The notes under the pieces were generated by a model. That model ran no database searches and had not been told where the DNA came from. It saw only the letters and a list, made by a program, of their open reading frames with translations. The translations under genes were made by a program, and so were the position numbers. From NCBI GenBank assembly GCA_030374765.1, contig JARGXX010000088.1:930001-994000 (forward strand): DNA of 64,000 nt. Direction: 5' to 3'. This stretch comes from Agarophyton chilense (Eukaryota; Rhodophyta; Florideophyceae; Gracilariales; Gracilariaceae). Shown piece by piece: positions 9,907 to 19,618 of the stretch (position 1 is its first letter; each line of letters opens with the position of its first letter).

Positions 9907-12324
9907 TTAAACTTGCCGGCCTTGCCGGGTGGTGGTGACCCGAGCCTCAGCGCCGCGTGGTGCTGGGCTCGTCGTCGCCTGTTCCAGGTCACCCAGTTTG
10001 TCATTCCGCTCTGCGGTTGTTGCCGGGTTTCCGGGGCTGCCGTACCGCTTCGCGGAAGTTGCCGGCGCGGCCGGGTTGTGTTTCCGCTGGGCAGTAGGGG
10101 CTTCCCTGAAGTCCGCTCTTACTGCGAGTTTGCGGGGGTCCTTTCGTCTTGGTGACGGTTCGCCGGAGGCCTCCGCTTGATTTGCAGCATGCGGCGTTTC
10201 CATTGGTGGGCAGTTTCCGCCGTGCGGTGCGCCGTGGGCGGTGAGTGGTTCACCGTCCCGGCGATCCGCCTCCAAGGGGTGGCTGTCAGCCAATGACCGG
10301 GATGCCGGGTGCCCATCGGTCCGATCTCCCGCCCGGGTTACGTGACCTTGAGGACGGGTGGTCGCACCGTCGCGGACGGTTGGCTCCGATTGTTCGGCAA
10401 GGGAGGCGGTTTTCGACTTGTCGTCGCGCCCCCTTTCCCCCATGGGGTTCGTACCGTTCTCAACGGAGTGGCTCGCTAGACCTGCTTGCGCAGCGCCCGC
10501 CGGAGTACCGGTATCGACGGAAACGCTCGGTGTGCGACCGCGAATGTGCGGGGAGCCCTCAGTTGCTTCCACGCGATGCGGAGCGTCCGTAGGGTCTCGC
10601 TTCCCGGCTTCGGGTCTTCGAGCGCCTTGGTCCCCCTTGCGGGGTTGCGTGGCGGTCGGGTTGACCGCCGCGTCCCGCGGGAGCGGATTGGCGTCTGGCG
10701 ACGATGCCGGTTGCCCGCTCGGGGGCCTTGCCCGGGGTGTCCGGTTAAACTTCCGTTGCGACGGCGATGCTTCCGCGATTGAGCGGGTCCCCTCCTCCTC
10801 CTTAGACGGAGCGACGGGTGATGGTGGGCTAACCGCAAGGCGGGTATAAATACCGCTGGGCGGCGCCCGTAAGGGTAGCTGGCCGCGAGGGCCAGGTGTT
10901 TCCGGCATTGCCGGTGGTTCCGATAAAGTCGGTATATCGGAGAGACCCCGTGAGGGGTGCGGTACCACGGCGGGGCGTGGTGCCACCGTTGTCCCCGTGG
11001 TATCCGAGGCCGTTTCGACGGGGGCTGATGCGTTTTCCGCGTGCGGCGGTGGGGCGGCTACGATGCGGTCTTGTGAAAGACGTTCGTGGTCGCCGTTCTT
11101 GTCCACCACAATGGTGCCGGGGAGGGAGGACACGACCCGGAACGGACCTTCAGCGACAGGCGAGAGCTTTTGACGCTTGTCGGTCCGGGGGTTGTAGAAC
11201 TCCCGGCGAACGAACACGTAGGTTCCCGGCTTGGGCGGTGCCGGTAGTGGTCCGCGTAAGCGGTTATCAAAATCCCGCTTGTAGGCGGCCTGGGCACGTT
11301 CCATGGACTTCCGGGCGACCGGTACGAGCTTGGTAAGCCAGTTCTTCCACTTGAGGCGGTATTGACCCACGGATGGGAAAGAGTTGACCCTCTGTTGGGG
11401 TTCGACCGCCACTGGCGGGGGTGTCCTGGAGAGCACAAGCTCGAAGGGAGTCAGACCGGTTGTCCGGTGAACCTGCGTGTTGTAGGCGTAGGTAATAGCA
11501 TCAGAATAAATATCCCACGTCATTGGGTGATCGGATACGTAGGAGCGTAGCGACGCGAGTAGGGTGCAGTTGAAGCGTTCCACCTGCCCGTTTGTTTGCG
11601 GGTGGTAGGTGGTCGTAAACAGGTTCATGACGTCGAGGATGCGGCAGACGTCCTGAAAGAACTTAGAGGTGAACTGCTTACCGTTATCGGATAGAACCTC
11701 TATCGGAGGGCCATAAACGAACGCCCAGTGCGTAACGAAGGCGTTCGCAACCGTGAAAGCGGTGATCTTCCGTAAAGGTACGGTGCGCACCAGCTTCGAA
11801 AAGCAGTCAGTGATAACCAAGAGGAACTTGTTTCCTTTGCGCGTCTTGAGTAGAGGCGCGAGAATGTCGATTGCGACAAACTCGAGGGGCGCCCTTGCAG
11901 GGAAAAGCTTCATCCGTTTGGAGTGCTTCCGGAGTTTCACCCGGTTCTTTGCGCATTGGGTGCAGAACTGCACCGTAGCGTAGCAATCAAGCGCCATAGC
12001 GGTCCAATAAAAGTCCCTTCGCAGGGTTAGACAAAGTTTTCTCCCACCGGAGTGTCCCCCGAGGGTCGAGTAGTGTGAGAGGTGGAGCACCCTGGTTTGC
12101 AGGGTGTGGGGGACCACGATCTGGGATCGTTGGTCCACCGCCCGGACGAGGTAACTGATGTCGTTTACCTCGAACGGGAGGTCCTCTCCACCGTTTAGGC
12201 GGGCCCGTATGCGCGTGCAGAACAGGTCGCCGAACTGTTCTCGGATCATCTCCTCGGTGGAGATGGGTACAAAGGTCCCGGGTACGGGTGTTTCATTCTC
12301 GCGCACTGCGAGTAGCTCATCCAT
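9907..12324 (-). CDS. Gypsy integrase with long disordered tail
   Basis: 805 residues. The N-terminal part contains the HHCC zinc site (HLSHYSTLGGHSGG, then CTQCAKNR). The catalytic core shows AIDILAPL, VLSDNGKQFTSKF and HPQTNGQVERFN, which supply the D-D-E triad. A GPFRVV-type SH3-like segment follows around residue 390. The last roughly 380 residues are Pro/Ala/Arg/Asp-rich and look disordered, far longer than the usual linker before a chromodomain. The frame begins with ATG immediately after the TAA that closes the RNase H frame (12325-12327), in the same register. It could be made by stop readthrough, by termination-reinitiation across TAAATG, or be a mutated polyprotein. Confidence 0.92.
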   Translation of the reverse strand: MDELLAVRENETPVPGTFVPISTEEMIREQFGDLFCTRIRARLNGGEDLPFEVNDISYLVRAVDQRSQIVVPHTLQTRVLHLSHYSTLGGHSGGRKLCLTLRRDFYWTAMALDCYATVQFCTQCAKNRVKLRKHSKRMKLFPARAPLEFVAIDILAPLLKTRKGNKFLLVITDCFSKLVRTVPLRKITAFTVANAFVTHWAFVYGPPIEVLSDNGKQFTSKFFQDVCRILDVMNLFTTTYHPQTNGQVERFNCTLLASLRSYVSDHPMTWDIYSDAITYAYNTQVHRTTGLTPFELVLSRTPPPVAVEPQQRVNSFPSVGQYRLKWKNWLTKLVPVARKSMERAQAAYKRDFDNRLRGPLPAPPKPGTYVFVRREFYNPRTDKRQKLSPVAEGPFRVVSSLPGTIVVDKNGDHERLSQDRIVAAPPPHAENASAPVETASDTTGTTVAPRPAVVPHPSRGLSDIPTLSEPPAMPETPGPRGQLPLRAPPSGIYTRLAVSPPSPVAPSKEEEGTRSIAEASPSQRKFNRTPRARPPSGQPASSPDANPLPRDAAVNPTATQPRKGDQGARRPEAGKRDPTDAPHRVEATEGSPHIRGRTPSVSVDTGTPAGAAQAGLASHSVENGTNPMGERGRDDKSKTASLAEQSEPTVRDGATTRPQGHVTRAGDRTDGHPASRSLADSHPLEADRRDGEPLTAHGAPHGGNCPPMETPHAANQAEASGEPSPRRKDPRKLAVRADFREAPTAQRKHNPAAPATSAKRYGSPGNPATTAERNDKLGDLEQATTSPAPRGAEARVTTTRQGRQV

Positions 12325-14946
12325 TTACATGGTGTCTTCCCCGGTTTCGGGCCAATCCGACTCCGTCGGTGTTTCCCCTTCCAAGGTAAAGCACGGGATC
12401 TCGTCGACCTCCGGGTCCGCAAGTGCTTCACCTGTCGTAGGTAATCGAGAGAGGGCGTCTGCTTGGGTGTTCTGGACACCCCTTTTGTATACGACCTCGA
12501 AGTCGAATTCCGCTAAGCGGAGGCGCCACCGCATTAAGCGGCCAGAAGTATCTGCGATGTTCAGCAGCCACCTCAACGAGGCATGGTCCGTGTACACGGT
12601 GAAATGAACGCCCATGAGGTATGGGCGCAGAATGGATAGCGCCCAGACCACTGCGAGGCACTCCTTCTCGGAGACCGAGTAGTTGCGCTCGTGGAAGTTC
12701 AGCGTGCGGGACCAATAGCCAATTGGTTTGCGTTCCCCCTCGGGGGTGGTTTGGAACAGTGCGCAGCCCACCTGGTGGTCGCTGGCGTCGGTGTCGATGG
12801 AGTAGGGAAGCCCAGGCTTGGGCAAGGATAGGATGGGAGCTGTCGTAACTGCCTTAATCAAGAAGCGAAAAGATTCCGACTGATCGGTGGTAAATGGCGC
12901 AAGCTTCGGTGGCTGGCACTTCCGCAGTAGCGCGTTTAGCGGAGCGGCGATATCCGAGAAACTCGGTATAAACCGTCGATAGACGTTGACCAGACGTAAA
13001 AAGGATCGGAGCTCCGTTTGAGTACGGGGCTCCTTCGCCTTGCAGAGGGACTTGATACGAAGTTGTTCGATCATTAACCGTCCTGGACGGATGACGTGCC
13101 CGAGATACTTCACCGTGTCGGTGAAGAACTCGCATTTCCTCAACTTGAGGGTTATTCCTGCGTCTCGCAGTACGGTCATCACGTCCCGCACGTGGGTCAG
13201 GTGATCGTCCAGGTTTCTGGAAAAGACAATGATGTCGTCCAAGTAGACAAGGCACGTGCGCCACTTGAAACGCGACATCAGTATGTCTATTGCCCTTTGA
13301 AAGGTGGCCGGTGCATTGGTTAAACCAAACGGCATCCGCTTGAAGCCGTAGGAACCCGAGTGGCAAACAAACGCGGTTTTGTCTCGGTCCTCTTCCCGGA
13401 CTGGGACTTGCCAGTAGCCCCAGTTAGCATCCAGAACCGTAAACACGGTAGCGTCTCCGAGCGAGTCTATACACTCGTCCATGCGCGGAATCGGGTAGGT
13501 GTCCCTCACGGTGACGGCATTGAGGCGGCGGTAGTCAACGCAAAACCGCCACGTGCCGTCAGCCTTGAGGGCCAGCACCACCGGTGAAGCCCAAGGAGAT
13601 TGGGCGGGCTCGATGACTCTAGCAGCACGGAGCATCTTGTCCACCTGAAATTCTTCCTCCTCCCGAGCTTTCGGTCCCGCCCTGTAAGGGGGTTGTGCAA
13701 CCGGACGTGCGTCCGGTAGCAAGTATATCCGATGTTCGGTTGTATTGATCTCACCCAGTGAGCCGTCCCACATTGTGGTAAACTCGCGTAACATTCCGCG
13801 TAAGCGGTCCCGGTGTGAGACCGGTACATGAATCAGGTCCAGGTCCTCGAGGGCCTTGATCGGGTCTATCTTATCGTAGCTCGTAGGCTGTGCCCTGGTG
13901 TCAGGTGTGGGAACCGACGAGGTCGGAAATGCATCCGTCTTGACGGTTTTATCGAGCGCCAAGTGCTGTGCCTCCCCGGAGGTTTCTGCACCGGATACCG
14001 GGAGACCATCCTCGGTAGAGGGAGTTATTCCGAGTACTTCGGCAGCCGTCACCTTTGTAGGGAGCATCGCGAGCGGGTGCGGCGTCACAGACCCAATGAC
14101 TTGGTTCTTTGCCAGCGTCTGGGGAGCCTTTCCCAGATTGGCAACAAACACCCTGAAAGGGGAATTCGGCGTGACTTGCACGATTCCGTTCGCAACGATT
14201 AACTGAAATTTCTCGTACAACGAGGGCAAGGGCTGAACAACCCGAAGACGGTGTTGACGGGAAATGACTGAAACCATAACCTGGCTCTCCAGGGGTATGG
14301 TGACTGACGAGGCAACGCGTAGCTTCGTAGAATCCCGGTTCGCCAGTGTGGGTTCCTGCGCAGCAGGTAGAGGAATGTGTTTCCTCGATGCCCGCTTCAG
14401 CTGTTGACGAACAATGGGGACGGTCGATCCGTCCTCAAGTTCCACCTGCTTAAGGCGTGGGCGGATGGCGTCGACAAACCTGTCGCAGTAGTCACATCCC
14501 AGTATAACTGGCGCGGCCAGCGAGCGGCACACAATAATTGTTAGTTTAACCACCATCCGCCCTAGCCTGACGACCACGTCGATCTCACCAACCGTTTTCA
14601 ACGGGTTGTTATTGGCGTCTGAGACGTCGGGTACCGTTTCAGAACGGATGAGTGACCGCAATGGCGGGGGTAAAACCGATTCCACAATAAAGTTCGGCCC
14701 CGCACCTGTATCCAGGACAGTGAGATATCTCACCATAAAATACGTGTGCAGACCAAGGTCAGCGTAAATCTTGTAGTTACGCTTGGCCATTACCAAGACT
14801 CTATCCGGGATCCGGTTATTTCTAATCCGTATCCACGGTCGACGCAAAACACCGAGGTGTTTAGAGTCCGCGTCTGCGGTGACCTTCCTTGTCAGGATTT
14901 TCACCGGGGAGCGAGGCATCGGCGCCTCGGGCGTCGTCAGCCTCAA
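12325..14946 (-). CDS. Gypsy protease, reverse transcriptase and RNase H
   Basis: 873 residues from the first recognisable start; the frame is open further up to about 15165. Aspartic protease: VRYLTVLDTGAGPNFI, with a VILGCDY flap-region motif. RT: WRFCVDYRRLNAVTVRDTYP, TVLDANWGYWQVPV, FGLTNAPATFQR and the active site YLDDIIVFS. RNase H: YSIDTDASDHQVGCALF, ERNYSVSEKECLAVVWAL and VYTDHASLRWLL. All catalytic residues I can see are present. The frame is -1 relative to gag, and the -1 frame stays open across the gag stop, so programmed -1 frameshifting is plausible. The closing TAA is in frame with the integrase ORF. Confidence 0.95.
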   Translation of the reverse strand: MRLTTPEAPMPRSPVKILTRKVTADADSKHLGVLRRPWIRIRNNRIPDRVLVMAKRNYKIYADLGLHTYFMVRYLTVLDTGAGPNFIVESVLPPPLRSLIRSETVPDVSDANNNPLKTVGEIDVVVRLGRMVVKLTIIVCRSLAAPVILGCDYCDRFVDAIRPRLKQVELEDGSTVPIVRQQLKRASRKHIPLPAAQEPTLANRDSTKLRVASSVTIPLESQVMVSVISRQHRLRVVQPLPSLYEKFQLIVANGIVQVTPNSPFRVFVANLGKAPQTLAKNQVIGSVTPHPLAMLPTKVTAAEVLGITPSTEDGLPVSGAETSGEAQHLALDKTVKTDAFPTSSVPTPDTRAQPTSYDKIDPIKALEDLDLIHVPVSHRDRLRGMLREFTTMWDGSLGEINTTEHRIYLLPDARPVAQPPYRAGPKAREEEEFQVDKMLRAARVIEPAQSPWASPVVLALKADGTWRFCVDYRRLNAVTVRDTYPIPRMDECIDSLGDATVFTVLDANWGYWQVPVREEDRDKTAFVCHSGSYGFKRMPFGLTNAPATFQRAIDILMSRFKWRTCLVYLDDIIVFSRNLDDHLTHVRDVMTVLRDAGITLKLRKCEFFTDTVKYLGHVIRPGRLMIEQLRIKSLCKAKEPRTQTELRSFLRLVNVYRRFIPSFSDIAAPLNALLRKCQPPKLAPFTTDQSESFRFLIKAVTTAPILSLPKPGLPYSIDTDASDHQVGCALFQTTPEGERKPIGYWSRTLNFHERNYSVSEKECLAVVWALSILRPYLMGVHFTVYTDHASLRWLLNIADTSGRLMRWRLRLAEFDFEVVYKRGVQNTQADALSRLPTTGEALADPEVDEIPCFTLEGETPTESDWPETGEDTM

Positions 14947-15137
14947 CTCTGAGGACGCCTCTCCCGAAGGGGAGACTCCCTCTATTCTTTTCCCTGTACA
15001 GGGTCCTGGTCGGGCGAAGGCCCGAATTCCTCGGAAACGAGTGCATGATTTCGTTGCACGGTAGCTACCGCAGGAGCGGGTTGAGATCCACCAGCGTGGT
15101 TTGGCGCTGGTGCGGCACGTGCCGCCTGAGCCGGTTT

Positions 15138-17102
15138 TTACCGAGAATTCGGAGTGTGAGCCAATGCGTTGGGGAAGTCCGTCTTTGCGCGGAGATATGA
15201 CGTGAGTGGCACGGAGCCCTTCTCCTGCGGGGAGAGGGCTTCGTAATTATCCACCACTCGCGCCATATCGCGTAGCGATAAAAGGCATTGCGGGGAGGTG
15301 TGCCCGCGCTCGTAGCACAAGTGGCACACCAACGTCACTCCCGCGTTTCGCGGTACGGCATTCTGAGCATCGGTGTATCTTCCGGGTTCCCGGTTTTCAA
15401 CCCATCCAGGGCGCTGACTTCGTGTCATTCCGTCCGAGTACGGCATACGGGGGGCCGGAGTGTGGCGGTCATTAAGATAAAAGACCTGCCCGTTCTCCGT
15501 GTCCCTTGCGGTTGAGTCAACCGAGCCATCCGTCGTAGACGGTAATTCCGTTGTCGGAATAGATAAACCATCGTGATGGATGACATTCATATTGTCATAA
15601 CCCTGTTTGGGGATGCCATCCGTCGCAAATGACGGTGAAGAAGAGTCCGACTCAAGCCGCAATGCCTTAGCGGCCTTCGACAGGGTTCCCGGATTGCGTG
15701 CACGTAGTGCATCTCCCTCTGCGCGGGCAAACTGTACGAGTTCAAGGTAGGCCACCTTCGGCTCTTGTTCCCTGTAACGGGCGACAAGAGTCTTGATGGC
15801 TGGATCCAAGCCATCAGTGAACATCGTACAGCGTTCCCCAGCGGGGTAAACATTACCACAACGGTGGAAAGCCTTATTCAGGCGTACCGAGTAATCGGTC
15901 TCGAGCTCGCCGGAGCGTTGTCGAGTGTCTCGCAAAGCGAGTATCGCCGCTTGTATCGTGGAATTGGTTGCGTAGGAACGCAGGAGGTACTGAACGGCAT
16001 CGGGCCAGCAGGTCACACCTCCTTCGGAGGCTCGCGACGAGCCCCGAACCGACAAAAACTGATCTTCAGCGACACCCCGTAGAAAGTAGGGTAGCGCCAC
16101 GTAGGCTTGTCCTTAGTTCATTCCGAGTATATCGGCTTCCGCTACAAAGCGGTGTAGGAAATCCAAGACCAGAATTGGATCATCCCCAGTAAACGACTGG
16201 TTACGAAGTGAAAGCTGCATCCGCTTGATGCAGTCTTTCACTTTACCCGTGTCACGCGGTGTCCGACCTAAAAAGGAATCTTCTAGCCGGTAATACCGGT
16301 AGGACAGGAGTGTCCTGTACAGAGGGTTGGTGGGCTTCAAGGGTTTGAGGCCCGGATGTCGCCGACCCTTGGGGCGCGACCGGATGGCCCCGTAGCTGGC
16401 ACAGGACCGCTTTGAGCGGGAAGAGCGCCCATAACGATCCTGTGGGTCATCGCTCACCGACGAATCGGAACTCTCCGAGTCACGCGGTTTACCGTCCGAC
16501 TCAGATGATGAGTCGGACGGGTGTCCGTGCTTACGGTTAGAATCCCGGTTCTTCCGGCTCTTCCGGTTCCGCGACTTGGTCTCTCGATGAGAGACAACCG
16601 GTCTAGCCGCGTTCGCGGGCGAGGTTAACGTCCTCTCGACCGACTCAAGTCGGCTTCGGAGACGCTCGAAGCGATTCTCCATACCTTCTGCGAAGGAAGA
16701 CGGAGCGCCAAAACACTCGAGTAGTGTATTGACGTCCGACCGCAATACGCGGATATCCTCGGCTAACTCACTTGGAGGGGGGTTAGCGAGGCTTCCTCGT
16801 AAAGAGGTGAACGCCCTCGAGAGGATATTGTGAGCAGCCCGCAGGGAGCGGAGCTGCTCTTCCAAGCGTACAATCCGCGCTTGGTCGACCAACCGCGGAG
16901 GCGGAGAAACCACCGTTGCGACGGTCGTTAACCCGGAATCGGGCTGCGGGTCTTCAGTGCCGGTGACTGGTATCTCCCAGGAATCCGGTGTTGGAGCCAG
17001 GGCCTGTGGAACATCAGTGCCCCTGGCATCATCGCTTCGACGGGAACGGCTGCGTGTTGCAGGAGGCCCCATGCTAGGCGGTTTCCTTGGCATTGGCCAC
17101 AC
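15138..17102 (-). pseudogene. Gypsy gag (coiled coil, capsid, zinc knuckle) with one internal stop
   Basis: Gag polyprotein. An Arg/Ser-rich start is followed by a coiled-coil segment (VRLEEQLRSLRAAHNILSRA), a Lys/Ser/Asp-rich low-complexity middle, the capsid region starting at about NPLYRTLLSYRYYRLEDSF and continuing through YLLRSYATNSTIQAAILAL, and a CX2CX4HX4C zinc knuckle (CHLCYERGHTSPQC). A TAA at 16113-16115 splits it into 329- and 320-residue frames in one register. The related copy at 41-43 kb reads through with Glu at the aligned position, so this is probably a nonsense mutation. The final stop is TAA at 15138-15140. Confidence 0.9.
16492..16520 (-). repeat. 12-bp perfect hairpin inside gag
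   Basis: CCGTCCGACTCA, loop GATGA, then the exact reverse complement. The longest of many short perfect stem-loops in this element; it lies within the coding sequence of the Ser/Asp-rich gag segment. Confidence 0.9.
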
Positions 17103-17195
17103 CGTCTCGACGGAAGAATAGAAAGCAAACCGGTGAGACCGGAGAAAACCCGTTAAACGGAAAACAACCTCAGAGAGGACACAAGCGGTCTTGAC

Positions 17196-17213
17196 TTCTA
17201 AGTCGGGAGACCA
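17196..17213 (-). other. Putative primer-binding site of the Gypsy element
   Basis: On the element strand, TGGTCTCCCGACTTAGAA begins three bases after the 5' LTR end. The TGG start and position fit complementarity to a tRNA 3' CCA end. I could not assign the tRNA. Confidence 0.5.
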
Positions 17214-17216
17214 ATT

Positions 17217-18081
17217 TGTAGGACAATGCCCCCAAGGGGGGAAAACCTACGAAGACGTCCGGATCTTCCTCTCACGAGGTAACCGGCGCGGTAAAGCCCT
17301 CCCAGGGATCGGTGCGCAATGCCGGGTGTAAGCCGGAGCCGAACCGTCGCGACGGGCGCAGGGAGGCTGAAAGAAGCCGAGAATATCCGCCGAAGCGGTG
17401 CTTGCGTATCCTCTGAGGAGGCAAAACCCACGAGAGTGGCGAGCACGACAGGTGTCAGTGCGAGCCGCAAGAGCGGGAATTGCCCAATGAAGGGGAGGAA
17501 AAGGGAAGGAAAATGGGAACGGAGGCAAGAGGGCGAGATTGATCACGAGTCGCAAGAGGGGACTCGGGAATAGCCGGCACTGCCGGGTGTAGCAAACCGT
17601 ATCCACGGGCGGAACCACGAAAGTGGGAATAGATACCCAACACACGAAGGCTGCTTGAACGTCCAAGGGGGTTGGGAAGCCGTGCACCACGGGAAATCCC
17701 TCCGTAAGGAGTTGTATATCCGCGCAGGCGGTTCGACCCAGAGTCAAGATCTAGAAGACCAAGATCACCCTTGTTGGGGAGACTTTACTGGACCGGCGGC
17801 CGCGAGGCCGGCGGCGTAAGTACTGTAGTCATCGTAGAATAGAATAAATAAAGTCTATCCTAAATAGCTAAATGTCCGTCTAACAAAGGGGCCAATCTGG
17901 CGGCCACGTGTCGCGCGGGCGCTGCGGCCACGCGTATGGCACCCGGTCCCGCCGGTGCATCACCGGCGTTCCGACCATCGCCGTGAAAACGGATTACTCC
18001 TAGTCATAACGAGGTTGCACGCCGGAGGCTCCGGAAAAAACTTAAGTCCCCAAAAACCTCCCTGGAGGACGTTGCTTTTCA
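17217..18081 (-). repeat. 5' LTR of the Gypsy element
   Basis: 865-bp copy of the repeat at 6682-7545, about 1 percent diverged. It is followed on the plus strand by the AGAGG target duplication (18082-18086), after which the interrupted Copia protease sequence resumes. Confidence 0.95.
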
Positions 18082-18086
18082 AGAGG

Positions 18087-19288
18087 TTATGCTTGATGTG
18101 TCGATTGGCTACCACATAAACGGATATGGTGCGGTTACTGTGGTTCGGTTGGATTTTGATCTTCCCATGATGTGTGCATGGCGTCTTAGAGTTCGTGGCG
18201 CTGTTGGTTAGTACAGTGTGCGAGAGGGGTTGCATGGAGGGAGTGTGAGTGCTGATATGCGTCGGGTGAGCTCCACTGTCTAGCAAAAACGTACTGTGAG
18301 GATTGTTGTCGAGATCGGAGAAGTTGTCGACGGGGGTGGATGACGATGGAAGTGGTGTTGGAGCTGGACTGAATTGTGGATGCTGGTAGGATGATGGCGG
18401 AGGGTATAAGGGATAGCTTCCCTGAAGGTCTGTGTAATGGGCATGTGGCTTCATGCGATATTTGGGGTGTTGACGGTCGTTGCATTCTTCGTCGGTGTGA
18501 ATTGATTGTATGCCTAGTGAAGTGTGGAATCGGCATGGAGTGAGGCCAGGCGGGAGACGTCGTGGGGTGTATGCGGGACGTCGATAAGGTCGAAAGGGGC
18601 GGCGATAACTCCCCCTGCCACGATAGTCCCCGGTGAAGCGGTACGGAGAATAGTCACCCGTGAAGGATGTGGAAGACGATGCTTGCGGTGTGGGTCCATG
18701 AATCGGTTGGTAAAGCGTTTGCAGTTCTTTGAATGTGTGGAGGAATTGTTTCACTGTTTTTGGTTTCTGAATGAGAATGGGGCCGAGGATGGAGTTCAGT
18801 GTGCCGTTCTTGCGCGAACCGTGAATGACGAATTCGACGGTGGTTTCTTCCTCTTTAATGTTAGGGTACCTGGCGGCGATCATTTTTTGGCGAATAGCTA
18901 TGTGTGCCTTGACATAATCTTGTATGGTGGTGTCGTTTGTGAATGTGACATTTTCCGCCTCGATCGTCAGAAAGCGGTGGCCCTCCTTTGTTGACTGATC
19001 AATGTGTTGTTTGATGGATCTGATGAGATCATTCGGTGTAGGTCGATCATCTGGTACCAAAACAAGTCCTAGAACATGAGCTGGGACACTACTGTGAACT
19101 GCCGATAGCAGTTTTGACTTTTTCGTTGTGTATGCGTCAAGGTCAGCGGGATCAGTTGGTTCTGGAGGGTTTCCTGTAATGTGCGGTGTGGCTTTGATCG
19201 TGATGGCGTATGTTTCTAATGCCAATGACCAAGGTGCGCAGTTCGAGGGGTCAAGCTCTTGGAGTTTGGGTGGGCGATCTGTTTCCAT
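18087..19288 (-). CDS. Copia gag and protease N-terminal part (interrupted)
   Basis: Starts with METDRPPKLQELDPSNCAPW at 19288. Gag resembles UBN2/DUF4219-type Copia capsids, with a helical region ending FLHTFKELQTLYQ, followed by an Arg/Tyr-rich basic stretch and a Cys/His-containing segment (CRFHTSLGIQSIHTDEEC). The aspartic protease begins at about residue 340 with LLDSGAHPTHIS. The frame runs into the Gypsy LTR at 18081 and its remainder lies at 6676 downward. The organisation parallels the Copia copy at 34321-35241, which supports this start. Confidence 0.88.
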
Positions 19289-19516
19289 GTTGTGGTATGA
19301 ATGTGGTTGTTGAGTGTTATCTTGTGGGACGTGAGTGTCGTTTTGTTCGGTGAGGGTATTGTGGTATAGTTCGGTGGTTATTTCAGTAATGTCCTTGTTG
19401 TGTTGCCGTCGTGCTCGACGGAGGGTGCGTTGGTCGTTCGAATTCGTGGTGCTGGCGGAGGTATGGAGATGGGGTTGGGATTGACTACGATTATGTGTGC
19501 GGCAGTGGCAGCGAAT

Positions 19517-19528
19517 GGGCGCATAACC
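19517..19528 (-). other. Copia primer-binding site, half-tRNA(iMet) type
   Basis: Directly next to the 5' LTR the element strand reads GGTTATGCGCCC, matching 11 of 12 bases of the complement of the anticodon stem-loop of eukaryotic initiator tRNA-Met (GGGCCCAUAACC). Drosophila copia uses this same kind of internal primer site. The Copia copy at 34152-34163 has the perfect 12-base form. Confidence 0.75.
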
Positions 19529-19618
19529 TATGAGAGGAAGACTCTGCCTCCTTCTTTACTTGTCGCTATCGTCGTCGCTTGTGCGCTTAAGTGCGTCCTT
19601 GCACTGTAATGTTTGACA
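19529..19618 (-). repeat. 5' LTR of the nested Copia element
   Basis: 90 bp, on the element strand TGTCAAACATT...CTCTCATA, matching 3580-3669 at 89 of 90 positions. It is followed by the target duplication CTCTT (19619-19623). Confidence 0.92.

Larger units (their letters stand above)
6682..18081 (-). mobile_element. Full-length chromodomain Ty3/Gypsy element with antisense ORFs
   Basis: 11,400-bp minus-strand element. Its LTRs are at 17217-18081 (5') and 6682-7545 (3'), with TG...CA-type ends seen as tgtagg...ttca on the plus strand, and AGAGG target duplications at 6677-6681 and 18082-18086. I count about eight substitutions and one indel between the LTRs (about 1 percent), so insertion is recent. 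Order in the transcript direction: leader and primer site, gag (17102-15138), protease-RT-RNase H (about 15170-12325), integrase (12324-9907), chromodomain (9906-9700), then about 2.1 kb holding two plus-strand frames (7547-9366). It sits inside the Copia gag-pol frame. Base composition is clearly more GC-rich than its neighbours, and short inverted repeats are extremely dense throughout. Confidence 0.95.
3580..19618 (-). mobile_element. Ty1/Copia element split by a nested Gypsy element
   Basis: Complete minus-strand Copia insertion. Its 90-bp LTRs are at 3580-3669 and 19529-19618 and differ only at the terminal base. Five-bp target duplications CTCTT flank it at 3575-3579 and 19619-19623. 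Removing the 11.4-kb nested Gypsy element and one copy of its target duplication leaves about 4.6 kb. Domain order in the transcript direction is gag, protease (18087-19288), GAG-pre-integrase, integrase, RT (6676 down to 4860) and RT end, RNase H (4890 down to 3697). Very short LTRs with an internal-tRNA primer site are reminiscent of GalEA/PyRE-like Copia elements described in red algae and invertebrates; that placement is inference. Confidence 0.9.

Noticed and set aside
9411..10849. Several long plus-strand frames opposite the integrase ORF
   Set aside because: They are Arg/Gly/Pro/Ser-rich mirror frames of GC-rich coding sequence, overlap each other in all registers and shadow a well-supported integrase.
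15138..15170. Canonical -1 slippery heptamer at the gag-pol overlap
   Set aside because: The nearest candidates (around CCCCAAC and GGAAAAC) do not fit X-XXY-YYZ in the gag frame.
9907..16115. TAA reassigned to glutamine in this genome
   Set aside because: Genuine ends (gag TAA at 15138 and 43056, and the hydrolase-region genes) would have to be readthrough sites as well, and other elements are broken by TGA and TAG too. Mutation explains the pattern better.
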